Positions 7,576 to 15,461 of a stretch of 26,519 nucleotides of DNA are shown piece by piece. Source of the DNA: DYGX01 sp035325905. Lineage in GTDB: Bacteria > Chloroflexota > Anaerolineae > Aggregatilineales > Aggregatilineaceae. The first letter of the stretch is position 1. Every line of letters begins with the position of its first letter. A model generated the notes under the pieces. It did not search any database, was not told the origin of the DNA, and saw only the letters and a program-made list of their open reading frames with translations. Made by a program: the position numbers and the translations under genes. The stretch covers positions 1 through 26,519 of the forward strand of contig DAOKYY010000046.1 in the NCBI GenBank assembly GCA_035325905.1, read 5' to 3'.

Positions 7576-9111
7576 ATGGACGAACTGGTCGAGCGCGTCG
7601 CGGCGGCGATCAAGCGCGGGCGGCTGTTCGAGCCGGGGGCGACGGTGGTCGTCGGCGTGTCGGGCGGGGCAGATTCGCTGGCGCTGTTGCACGCGCTGGC
7701 TCGGCTGCGCGAGCGCCTGGGCCTCACCGTTGTCGCCGCGACGCTCGATCATGGGCTGCGCGGCGCGGCAGGGCAGGCGGATGCCGAGCACGTTCGCGAG
7801 ATCGCAGCTGCCTGGGGCCTGCGCGCCATCGTCGGGCGGGCAGAGGTTGGCGCGCTGGCGCGGGCCGGGCGGCTCAACGTCGAAGAAGCGGCGCGGCAGG
7901 TGCGCTACACCTTTCTGCTGCGCGCCGCGCGCCAGGCCGGGGCAGACGTCGTCGCCGTGGGGCATAATCGCGACGACCAGGCCGAGACCGTGCTGATGCA
8001 CCTGATTCGCGGCAGCGGCCTCAGCGGGCTGCGCGGAATGCTGCCGCGCCAACGCCTGAGCGAGTATCACCTGCTTCCTGACGCGCCGATCACCTTCGAT
8101 CCACCGGAGGACCCCGCTGCCCCACAGCTTTGGCCCTGGCTGGTGCGCCCGCTGCTCGACGTGCCGCGCGCCGAGATCGACGCCTACGCCGAGGCGCACG
8201 CGCTGCGGCCCCGCTTCGACGCGACCAACGCCGACACGACGTTCTTCCGCAACCGCCTGCGCCACGAGGTGATCCCGCTGCTTGAAACGCTCAACCCGAA
8301 TCTGCGCGCCGTGCTGGCCCGCACCGCGACCGTTTTGCAGGGCGACGCGACGCTGGTCCACGCGGCGGGCGAGGCGGCGCTGGCGCGAGTGATGCGCGCA
8401 GTTGGCCCGGCGGCGGTAACGCTCGACCGCGTGGAGTGGGCGCGTCTGGCGGTGGCGGAGAAGCGGGCCGTCATCCGGGCTGTGACCTGGCGGCTGCGCC
8501 CGGCGCTGCGCGACGTGACCTTCGAGCAGGTTGAGAGGGCGCTGCGGGTCGCGGACGAAGGCGCGACCGGGGCAGCGGCGACGCTGCCCGCCGGGCTGCT
8601 GCTGCGCGTCGGCTACGAGACGCTGGTGGTGGCGGACGCGGACGCGGTAGCTCCTCCTGGCGCGGACGCTCCGGCGCTGCCTCCCGGCGAGCAGGTGAGC
8701 TTTCGCGCGGGCGAGCTGGTGCGGCGCGTGTTTGGCGCCTGGGCCTTCGAAGCTGGGCCGCTGCCGCCGGGGGCGGATCTCGCGGCGTGGCACGCCGATC
8801 CTCTGGCGGCGGCGCTCGCCGTCCCGCCGGACGCCCGCCTGATGTTGCGCGCGCGCCGGGCTGGCGAGCGGTTCCGCCCGCGCGGGATGGGCGGCCGGTC
8901 GCAGAAATTGAGCGACACGCTGATTAACATGAAGGTCCCGGCGGGCTGGCGCGATCGCGTGCCGCTGCTGGCGGTCGAGGGCGAGGCGGCGTGGTTTGTC
9001 GCGCCGGCCGCGACCGGCGTGCGCGGGCGCGTCGCCGGGCCGTTTTCCGCCCCGGCAGGCGATGAAACGCGCTGGATCGGCGTGCGCTGGCGGCCTGTGG
9101 GCGAGCTTTGA
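7576..9111 (+). CDS. tilS: tRNA(Ile)-lysidine synthetase
   Basis: TilS attaches lysine to C34 of the CAU-anticodon isoleucine tRNA, changing decoding from AUG to AUA and charging from Met to Ile; it is normally essential. The N-terminal PP-loop ATPase motif SGGADS is at 29-34. Family signatures follow: LDHGLRG (58-64), GHNRDDQAETVLMHLIRGSG (129-148) and FFRNRLRHEVIP (223-234). The C-terminal TilS domain is at about 430-505, with RAGERFRPRGMGGRSQKLSD. At 511 residues it is somewhat longer than many homologues. Extra sequence lies at about 159-188, between RGM and RPLLD, and looks like a lineage-specific loop. The gene follows UPF0316 by five bases. The usual hpt-ftsH neighbours are absent here. 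Confidence 0.96.
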   Translation: MDELVERVAAAIKRGRLFEPGATVVVGVSGGADSLALLHALARLRERLGLTVVAATLDHGLRGAAGQADAEHVREIAAAWGLRAIVGRAEVGALARAGRLNVEEAARQVRYTFLLRAARQAGADVVAVGHNRDDQAETVLMHLIRGSGLSGLRGMLPRQRLSEYHLLPDAPITFDPPEDPAAPQLWPWLVRPLLDVPRAEIDAYAEAHALRPRFDATNADTTFFRNRLRHEVIPLLETLNPNLRAVLARTATVLQGDATLVHAAGEAALARVMRAVGPAAVTLDRVEWARLAVAEKRAVIRAVTWRLRPALRDVTFEQVERALRVADEGATGAAATLPAGLLLRVGYETLVVADADAVAPPGADAPALPPGEQVSFRAGELVRRVFGAWAFEAGPLPPGADLAAWHADPLAAALAVPPDARLMLRARRAGERFRPRGMGGRSQKLSDTLINMKVPAGWRDRVPLLAVEGEAAWFVAPAATGVRGRVAGPFSAPAGDETRWIGVRWRPVGEL

Positions 9112-9164
9112 GCGACCGCTGGCGGCGAGTTTGTTCAACCATAACTGAATCGATGACCGGCACC

Positions 9165-9193
9165 TTGATTTTTCGCAAACGTTCAGATATAGT
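9165..9193 (+). promoter_or_regulatory. Promoter of the orphan response regulator
   Basis: TTGATT (9165-9170) and TATAGT (9188-9193) are separated by 17 bases in an AT-rich pocket of the 127-base gap after tilS. The leader would be about 40 bases, and AAGGG lies before the ATG at 9239. Confidence 0.65.
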
Positions 9194-9238
9194 TAAGCGA
9201 AGATAAATCATTCAGCAGCGGAAGCTAAGGGCAGCACA

Positions 9239-10072
9239 ATGAGCGCCATGGAACAACAAGCCTATATTTTGGTGGTGGATGACGAGGGAGCGATCCGCTA
9301 CTCCATTACCAAAACCTTGCAACGGGTCGGCTATCACGTCGAGGCCGCCGCCTCGGGCGAAGAAGCGCTCGAGATGATGAAGAACCAGGACTACGACGTG
9401 GTGCTGACCGATATTCGCATGCCCGGCCTGACCGGCGTTGAGTTGCTGAGCAAGATCAAAGAGCAGGCGCCGGATGCCGTCGTCATTCTCCTGACTGGCT
9501 ACGCCAGCCTCGAAACCGCGATTGAAAGCCTGCGCCTCGGCGCGCACGATTACCTCGTCAAGCCGAGCAGCAGCCAGGACATCCGCAACAGCGTGGCGAA
9601 GGGCATCGAGCGCGCGCAGAACCTGCGCAACCGCCGCGCGCTGCTGCGGTCGATTCGCGAGAACGTCGAGCAGCTCACCGGCGAGCAGATCGAGATCGAG
9701 AAGGTCGAAGCGCGCCCGGCCAAGCAGCCTGCCGGCAGCACGCCGGTTGTCACCCCGGTGACGACGATGACTATCGGACCGCTCACGATCTACCCCGGCC
9801 GCTACCAGATTTCCGTCGGCGACGAGCCAATCGACCTGACGCCCACCGAGTTCGACCTGCTGCTCTATCTGGCGGCGCATCGCGGGCGCGTCGTGCCCTG
9901 CTCGGAGCTGGTGCGCGAGGTGCGCGGCTACAGCCTCGAAGAGCACGAGGCGCGCGAGGTCATTCGCCCGCACGTCAGCAACCTGCGGCGCAAGCTCAAG
10001 TCGTCCGGCCAGAACCCGAACATCATCGTGAATGTGCGCGGGATCGGCTACCGGCTGGCGGAAACCTCGTAA
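9239..10072 (+). CDS. Orphan OmpR-type response regulator
   Basis: A 277-residue transcription regulator. The receiver (about 8-122) has the DDE pocket, phospho-acceptor Asp58 (VLTDIRMPG), Thr86 and Lys108. Its TGYASLETAIESLRLGAHDYLVKP stretch is more like NtrC-type than typical OmpR receivers. A helical, charged linker (about 123-170) leads to an OmpR/PhoB winged helix (about 176-275) with LTPTEFDLLLYLA, the HVSNLRRKL recognition helix and the closing wing RGIGYRLAE. It should bind DNA as a dimer when phosphorylated. No kinase is adjacent; the nearest intact one is over 8 kb away, so its partner is unknown. It has its own promoter and a strong terminator and thus forms a one-gene transcript. 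The internal ATG at residue 4 is an alternative start. Confidence 0.93.
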   Translation: MSAMEQQAYILVVDDEGAIRYSITKTLQRVGYHVEAAASGEEALEMMKNQDYDVVLTDIRMPGLTGVELLSKIKEQAPDAVVILLTGYASLETAIESLRLGAHDYLVKPSSSQDIRNSVAKGIERAQNLRNRRALLRSIRENVEQLTGEQIEIEKVEARPAKQPAGSTPVVTPVTTMTIGPLTIYPGRYQISVGDEPIDLTPTEFDLLLYLAAHRGRVVPCSELVREVRGYSLEEHEAREVIRPHVSNLRRKLKSSGQNPNIIVNVRGIGYRLAETS

Positions 10073-10108
10073 GCGGCTCGCGCGCTCGCGCGGAGGGCTG
10101 TCTGATCG

Positions 10109-10141
10109 GCGCCTCATGAGTCTGCTCATGGGGCGCTTTTT
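10109..10141 (+). terminator. Intrinsic terminator after the orphan response regulator
   Basis: Twelve-base arms GCGCCTCATGAG (10109-10120) and CTCATGGGGCGC (10125-10136), with one G-U pair and a four-base loop, are followed by five T. This is a textbook rho-independent terminator that isolates the regulator from the Clp gene. Confidence 0.92.
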
Positions 10142-10260
10142 GATGGTCCGCGGTGACGGTTACGAACCCGCGACATGACGAATGGAGGTTGTTTCCGCGC
10201 TCGTTTCGAAGTACCTTTGGTGGGGAACTTCACCAGAGCGACCGACACCGGGACTGAACT

Positions 10261-12492
10261 ATGGGAAATCTGAACCCGAACCTGCTGGCGAAAGACACGC
10301 AGGCAGTGATGGACGACGCCGCCGACATCGTGACAGCCTATGGGAAGACGCTGCTGACGCCGGAAGCGGCGCTGCTGGCGCTGTTGCGCTCGAAGGGCAC
10401 CGCTGCCGCGCGGGTGTTCAGCTATTTCGCGGAGAAGCGCGGGGCGGACCTCGACCGGCTGGAGCGCCAGGTCAAGCTGGCGGTGCAGAGCCGCCGCGAT
10501 CTCAGCGGCGACCTGAAGTTCCTCGCTTCCGGCAAGAAAGCGGTCGATCTCAGCCGCTCGATGGTGATCGCGCTCGACGAGGCGCTGAGCGTGGCGCAGG
10601 CGCTTAACCAGAGCACGATCGACACCGATCACCTGCTCGGCGTCATGACCGAGCGTGAGGTCGGCACGGCTGGCATCCTGACCCAGTTCGGCATCACGAA
10701 GGGCGCGCTGCGCGAAGTGCTGACCACCTCCGCCACCAGCACGACCGTTATCCGCCGCACCGACACCGGCGCCAGCAGCGATATGGTCGCCGCCGCGCGG
10801 ACCGGGATGCTGCGCGCGGTGTACTTCCGCGAGGACCTGCTGCGCGACCTGATCCAGATGCTCGGCCAGACCGTCAGCCGTCACGTTGTGCTGATCGGCC
10901 CGGACGGGGTGGGCAAGCGCACGCTGGCCTACAGCCTGGCGCTGCTGATCGCTGAGGACAAGGGGCCGATTGGCATCCGCAACCTCGTCCAGGTCGACGA
11001 GCGCGCGCTGCTCGACGACCCGGTGAGCGCGATCCAGAGCGGGCTGAACCGGGCGCGTGGCGGGATTCTGTTCGTGCCGCACATTCACCGCTTTTTCGGC
11101 GGGCAGCTCAAGGCGGAGTTTCCGAAGGCCGCGCCGCTGCTGCAAAAAGCCTTCCTGGGCGGCAACCCGGTGATCATCGGCAGCACGACGCAGGCGCTGT
11201 GGGACGAGCGGCTGCGCGCCATCCCGGCGATCGCCGAGAACACACAACTGCTCAACGTCCCGGCGCCTGATGCGGACGAAACAGGCGAAATTCTGGAAGT
11301 GATCGCGCCGCACCTGGCCGCCGACTACGAGATCGAGATCGCGCCGGAGTCCCTGCGCGTGGCGGCGAATCTGGCGCGGCGCTACATGAGCGGCACGCCG
11401 CTGCCGCTCAGCGCCGAGCACCTGCTGCACCGCGCCGCGTCGCTCGTCAGCCTGAGCGACCAGTCGCACCTGGGCTTCACGCGCGAGAAGGGCGACACCG
11501 TGCTCGACGCCGAGGACGTGACCCTCGCCGCTGCGCAGATCACCGGCATCCCGGTGAGCAAGCTCGGCCAGGACGAGCGCACCAAGTACGCCAGCATGGT
11601 CGAGCATCTGCACGAGCGCATCATCGGCCAGGACGAAGCGGTGATCGCGCTCAGCCGGGCGGTCAAGACGGCGCGCGTCGGCCTGAAAGACCCCAAGCGC
11701 CCGATCGGCTCATTTCTGTTCCTGGGGCCGACCGGCGTCGGCAAGACGGAGCTGGCGAAGGCGCTGGCCGAGTTCATGTTCGGCAGCGAAGACGCCATGC
11801 TGCAAATCGATATGTCGGAGTACATGGACGAGAACAGCGTCAGCCGGTTGATCGGCGCGCCGCCGGGCTATGTTGGCTACGAGGGCGGCGGGCAGCTTAC
11901 CGACCGCGTGCGCGAGCAGCCGTATATCGTCGTCGTGTTCGACGAGGTCGAAAAGGCGCACCGCCGCGTGCTGGACGTGCTGCTGCAGGTCATGGAAGAA
12001 GGCCGCCTGACGGACGGTCAGGGCAACGTCGCGCGCTTCACCGAGGCGGTGATCATCATGACCAGCAACGTCGGGGCGCACGCGCTGGAGACGACCGTGA
12101 TCGACGACGAAACACGCGACGAGGTTATGGCCCAGGTGCGCGAAGCCTTCCGCCCGGAGTTCCTCAACCGCCTGGACGAGATCGTGATTTTCCACCCGCT
12201 CAGCGATGAGCACCTGGCGCAGATTCTGGAGCTGCTGCTCAAGCAGGAAAACAAGCTCGCCGCCGAGCGCGGCCTGACGCTCGATTTTTCGGACAAGGCC
12301 AAGCGCTGGCTGCTGGCGCAAAACGATCACCCAGAGTGGGGCGCGCGCCCGCTGCGGCGCATCATCCAGCGTAGCGTGCGCGATCAACTGGCGGACTATC
12401 TGCTCAAGGAGAACCCGCAGCCCGGCACACACGTCAAGATCGACGCTGGCAAGAAGGGGCTGACGTTCGACATCAAAGCCGCTAAGGGCTGA
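10261..12492 (+). CDS. Clp/Hsp100-like AAA+ ATPase with degenerate first ATPase domain
   Basis: A 743-residue relative of ClpB/ClpC. Clp-N-like helical repeats occupy about 1-155. The first AAA module (about 180-400) has a Walker A (GPDGVGKRT, 213-221), but its Walker B reads ILFVPHIH, with Pro273-His274 where Asp-Glu are expected. It also lacks the usual tyrosine pore loop and the arginine finger. No ClpB coiled middle domain or ClpC linker is present. The second module (about 450-735) is complete: Walker A GPTGVGKT (489-496), GYVGY pore loop (536-540), Walker B VVVFDE (Asp561, Glu562), sensor-1 Asn603, Arg637 and sensor-2 GAR (694-696). The ClpP-docking loop normally found after sensor 1 is missing. 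It probably unfolds or remodels proteins with one active ring, without ClpP. The ATG lacks a strong ribosome-binding site. TTGTTT (10189) and TACCTT (10212) are a weak candidate promoter. Confidence 0.88.
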   Translation: MGNLNPNLLAKDTQAVMDDAADIVTAYGKTLLTPEAALLALLRSKGTAAARVFSYFAEKRGADLDRLERQVKLAVQSRRDLSGDLKFLASGKKAVDLSRSMVIALDEALSVAQALNQSTIDTDHLLGVMTEREVGTAGILTQFGITKGALREVLTTSATSTTVIRRTDTGASSDMVAAARTGMLRAVYFREDLLRDLIQMLGQTVSRHVVLIGPDGVGKRTLAYSLALLIAEDKGPIGIRNLVQVDERALLDDPVSAIQSGLNRARGGILFVPHIHRFFGGQLKAEFPKAAPLLQKAFLGGNPVIIGSTTQALWDERLRAIPAIAENTQLLNVPAPDADETGEILEVIAPHLAADYEIEIAPESLRVAANLARRYMSGTPLPLSAEHLLHRAASLVSLSDQSHLGFTREKGDTVLDAEDVTLAAAQITGIPVSKLGQDERTKYASMVEHLHERIIGQDEAVIALSRAVKTARVGLKDPKRPIGSFLFLGPTGVGKTELAKALAEFMFGSEDAMLQIDMSEYMDENSVSRLIGAPPGYVGYEGGGQLTDRVREQPYIVVVFDEVEKAHRRVLDVLLQVMEEGRLTDGQGNVARFTEAVIIMTSNVGAHALETTVIDDETRDEVMAQVREAFRPEFLNRLDEIVIFHPLSDEHLAQILELLLKQENKLAAERGLTLDFSDKAKRWLLAQNDHPEWGARPLRRIIQRSVRDQLADYLLKENPQPGTHVKIDAGKKGLTFDIKAAKG

Positions 12493-12510
12493 CGCCCTCC
12501 GCTGATAGGC

Positions 12511-12546
12511 ACAGCGCCCCGTGACTCGCGGGGCGCTGTTTGTTTT
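12511..12546 (+). terminator. Intrinsic terminator after the Clp-like gene
   Basis: Arms ACAGCGCCCCG (12511-12521) and CGGGGCGCTGT (12529-12539) form a strong stem with a seven-base loop, followed by a T-rich run (TTTGTTTTT). It ends the Clp transcript between two convergent genes. The opposite strand lacks a T-run, so it works mainly rightward. Confidence 0.93.
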
Positions 12547-12572
12547 TCTGTGTAACTCAGAATCGGGCCGGT

Positions 12573-13910
12573 TTACTGGACGGTCAGCTCCAGGCGCATG
12601 CCCTGGTCGGCGTGGTCCGCCACCGGGCAATAGACTGTGTAGGTTCCCGCCTGAAGCTCGACTTCCAACTGGCCTGATTCGCCGGGCTGAAGGTTGGCGT
12701 TGAGGGCCTGCTCGATCCCCTGGCCTTCGATCTCGAAGTTGTGCTCCATCGTGCCATCGTTGGTCACGTTGAAGACGATCCGGCCAGGGGCCAGCGTCGT
12801 GGGCATGTTGATCTGCCCGTCGATCAGGCTGACGTCAACCGTCTGCGCCTCGCCAGCAGCCTCGCCGGACTCCGCTTCAGGCTCGCCGATCGTAAACGGC
12901 ACAACTACCACGTTGCCCTGCGCGTCGGTCATGGGCGCGTCCGGGCCGGGGAACTCATGCACCCCGATCTGGCCTTCGTCCACGTGCAGCATCGCGTAGA
13001 GCGTGGCCGTGACGGCGTTCGAGTCCACCGGCACCGGCACGTTCAGCGTCTCACCTGCCGCGATCTGGGCGTAGCCGATGATCGCGCCCGGCGCGCCGCT
13101 GGAATCAGCGTGAATATCCACCCAGCCGTTGACCGGGCTGACAACGCGCGCGACGGTCAGCGTGCTGTCTTCGGCGACCTGCTGGGTGTTGACGGTGATC
13201 GAAGGCGCGAGCGCGCTGGTATCTTCGCCTTCCACGCCTTCACCCCCGGTCCCTTCACCACCGGTCTCGCCGGCGCCCGGCTCGGCGCCCATCCCCGGAG
13301 CCTGGAGCGTGAAGCCAAGCTGCTGCGCGAGCACGCTGGCGTCGTAGTACAGATCAAAGCGGGTGATCACCAGGCTGCCCTGTTCGCCACCCTCCGGCGT
13401 GCCCAGCTCGATGATTGCGACCATTGGGATAGTGACGGTTTGCTGCGTGGGCTGCGCGCCCATGAACGAGCCAGTGTTGACGCCGGTGAAGTCGAACTCA
13501 ATGACGACCGTGTTTTCGACCGTCAGCACGCGGCGGATGGTGTACTCCTGCTCGCTAAACGCGGTGTTCAGATAGTTCGCCGGACCCAGCACATCCTGGC
13601 TGGTGGTCAGCCCCTGGGGCTGCGTATAGTCACGGTATTGCACCTCCGGCGCAAGCAGGGCGGCGTCGAAGGTTTCAAAGAAGCTCAGCACCACCTGCAC
13701 GGCGGGCGTGGATTCATCCCCGCCGAGAAACACCGGGGTCACCTGAGCGCCGGTCTCGCCCGCGCCGGTTCCACCCGTTCCGGGTTCGGCGGTCGCGGTG
13801 GGCGTCGCGCTGTCTTGCGCCAGCGTCGGCGCGATCGACAGGCTCAGCGCTAGCGAGAGCGTAAGGACCAAAACAAGGGCTATCAAGCTCAACGGTAAAG
13901 CGCGTTTCAT
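12573..13910 (-). CDS. Exported protein with SnoaL-like, DUF7282-like and type-1 copper (cupredoxin) domains
   Basis: A 445-residue exported protein. ATG at 13910 is preferred over 13925 because AGGAGG lies seven bases before it. A signal peptide (1-31, ending near APTLAQ) is followed by a Thr/Gly-rich linker. A domain at about 65-200 has the SnoaL/NTF2 look (VLSFFETFDAALLAPEVQYRDY and matching strands). After a second Gly/Glu linker, about 236-341 resembles the DUF7282 beta domain (VDIHADSSGAPGAIIGYA, GETLNVPVPV). The last part (355-445) is a cupredoxin with all four type-1 copper ligands: His390 in MEHNFEIEG, then Cys428, His433 and Met438 in C-x4-H-x4-M. It should bind copper outside the membrane and carry electrons or sense metal. 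The partner is unknown. There is no lipobox and no sorting signal. It is a single-gene unit convergent with the Clp gene. Confidence 0.87.
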   Translation of the reverse strand: MKRALPLSLIALVLVLTLSLALSLSIAPTLAQDSATPTATAEPGTGGTGAGETGAQVTPVFLGGDESTPAVQVVLSFFETFDAALLAPEVQYRDYTQPQGLTTSQDVLGPANYLNTAFSEQEYTIRRVLTVENTVVIEFDFTGVNTGSFMGAQPTQQTVTIPMVAIIELGTPEGGEQGSLVITRFDLYYDASVLAQQLGFTLQAPGMGAEPGAGETGGEGTGGEGVEGEDTSALAPSITVNTQQVAEDSTLTVARVVSPVNGWVDIHADSSGAPGAIIGYAQIAAGETLNVPVPVDSNAVTATLYAMLHVDEGQIGVHEFPGPDAPMTDAQGNVVVVPFTIGEPEAESGEAAGEAQTVDVSLIDGQINMPTTLAPGRIVFNVTNDGTMEHNFEIEGQGIEQALNANLQPGESGQLEVELQAGTYTVYCPVADHADQGMRLELTVQ

Positions 13911-14126
13911 CGTGTCCTCCTGCATCCTATTACGATGGTGTGGCTTTGGTCAGCCTTTTTCCGTCCTGATTCCGTTACCATCTCTGCGCCGGCCGGCTGA
14001 CGTAGCCTCGCCACCTCCAAACTTAGGCCAGATACGAGCGCGCGTCATCGACCAGTGGAGGGGTTTTTGAGGGGGTGATCTGGCGGGGAGCGGGGATAGG
14101 CCACTTCTCCTAGCGGGGGGCAAAGT

Positions 14127-14135
14127 TGGTATAAT
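14127..14135 (+). promoter_or_regulatory. Extended -10 promoter of the hydrolase-peptidase pair
   Basis: TGGTATAAT is a perfect extended -10 element; no good -35 box is visible. It gives a leader of about 57 bases before the ATG at 14199. Because it overlaps the upstream in-frame GTG at 14136, that GTG is not the start. The rest of the 288-base gap between this gene and the divergent exported protein shows nothing I can name. Confidence 0.6.
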
Positions 14136-14198
14136 GTGCTTGGCAATCGCCTCAGGATAAAAACGACACAAGAACCGCGAGCGACAAGGAGCCAGACG

Positions 14199-15461
14199 AT
14201 GCCCAAGCTCACGGCGACACTATTGGGCGCGCTGTCGGCGGCTCTCGGCCTGCTGAGCATACTGCCATCGTTTCACGTTCTGCCGCGCTCCGGCCTGAGC
14301 TGGGCGCAGCTGGTGGCAACCGAAAACCCCGGCCTGGGGATGGCGACTGGCGGCGGCGCGATCCTGCGCGGGCTGCGCGCCCGGTCGCTGCGCGCGGTAT
14401 TGCTGGGCGTGATCGGGCTGGCGCTGGGTGTTCGCCCGCTGATCCGGCGCAAGGCGGTGAACCGCGCCATGTCTGACGCGATGCGCGAGGGGCTGGGCCT
14501 CGGCTGGCAGGGGACGATTCCCGAAGCGGTCCACCGCCGGTTCGCGCAATCGCACCGCACTGACCTGTGGGGGCCGATCCTGTATCTGTTGCGTATCCGC
14601 GTGCGCGAGACGCGCGACGTGCTGTTCGCCGCGCCGGACGGCCACCCGCTGCGCGTGGACATCTACCAGCCGGAGAAGCGCGACGGGCTGCTTCCGGCGG
14701 TGGTCGTGGTGCATGGCGGCGCGTGGTTTCACGGCGACAAGAGCACGTATGCCTTCGGCCTGCACGATCGCTGGCTGGCGGCGCAAGGCTACGTCGTGTT
14801 CGACGTGCAATACCGCACATCCGGTGGATGGCCCGCGCCGCTGGCCGACGTGAAGTGCGCGATCCGCTGGGTCAAGCGTCACGCCGCGCGCTACGGCGTT
14901 GATCCGCAGCAGGTCGCGCTGATTGGGCGCTCGGCGGGCGGGCATCTGGCGCTGATGGCCGCGTACACCGCCAACGATCCGCGCTTCCCGGCCGGGTGTG
15001 GGAACGACGCTTCGGGCACATTGGACGAGAGCGTGCGGGCGGTTGTGGTCAGCTACGCGCCCGCCGACCTGATGCTGTGGCCCGCCGAGCCGGGCAGCGC
15101 GATCGCCGCGCTGCTGGGCGGGCTGCCGGGCGAGATCCCGGATCGGTACCGCGAGGCGTCGCCGATCAGCTACGTGCGGCCCGGTTTGCCGCCGACGCTA
15201 ATCGTCCACGGCCAGCGCGACCGGCTCGTGCCGCCGGTCCATTCCGAGCAGTTGTTCAACCACCTGCGCGCTGCCGGCGTGCGGAGCGTTCTGCTGCGTA
15301 TCCCCTGGGGCCGGCACGGCGTGGATAGCCTGATCGTCGGCCTGACGGGGCCGATGATCCAGTACGACGTCGATCGCTTCCTGGCCTGGGCGTTTCACCA
15401 GCCAGCGCCCACGCCGGACGACGCGATCCCCGCGCGTGAGGCGGCCCGGAGCGAAGCGTGA
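14199..15461 (+). CDS. Alpha/beta hydrolase (esterase type) with N-terminal membrane helices
   Basis: A 420-residue serine hydrolase. AAGGAG lies eight bases before ATG 14199. The N-terminal 85 residues hold two or three hydrophobic helices (about 5-25 and 64-80, with a weaker one near 47-60), anchoring it in the membrane. The hydrolase domain (about 138-400) resembles the BD-FAE/Abhydrolase_3 esterases: oxyanion-hole HGG (172-174), nucleophile Ser245 in GRSAGG, acid Asp341 in HGQRDRLVPP and His373 in GRHGVD. The triad is complete. Substrates of this group are usually small esters or acylated compounds; the sequence does not say which. Its stop codon overlaps the GTG start of the exported peptidase (four bases shared), so both are made together. 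Confidence 0.88.
   Translation: MPKLTATLLGALSAALGLLSILPSFHVLPRSGLSWAQLVATENPGLGMATGGGAILRGLRARSLRAVLLGVIGLALGVRPLIRRKAVNRAMSDAMREGLGLGWQGTIPEAVHRRFAQSHRTDLWGPILYLLRIRVRETRDVLFAAPDGHPLRVDIYQPEKRDGLLPAVVVVHGGAWFHGDKSTYAFGLHDRWLAAQGYVVFDVQYRTSGGWPAPLADVKCAIRWVKRHAARYGVDPQQVALIGRSAGGHLALMAAYTANDPRFPAGCGNDASGTLDESVRAVVVSYAPADLMLWPAEPGSAIAALLGGLPGEIPDRYREASPISYVRPGLPPTLIVHGQRDRLVPPVHSEQLFNHLRAAGVRSVLLRIPWGRHGVDSLIVGLTGPMIQYDVDRFLAWAFHQPAPTPDDAIPAREAARSEA

Noticed and set aside
7567..9138. 523-residue open frame on the minus strand
   Set aside because: It mirrors tilS, whose plus-strand protein has every family motif; its composition (Arg, Ala, His, Gln rich) is typical of an antisense shadow.
10126..11613. 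495-residue open frame on the minus strand
   Set aside because: It runs antisense to the Clp-like ATPase and starts within its well-defined coding region; no domain pattern.
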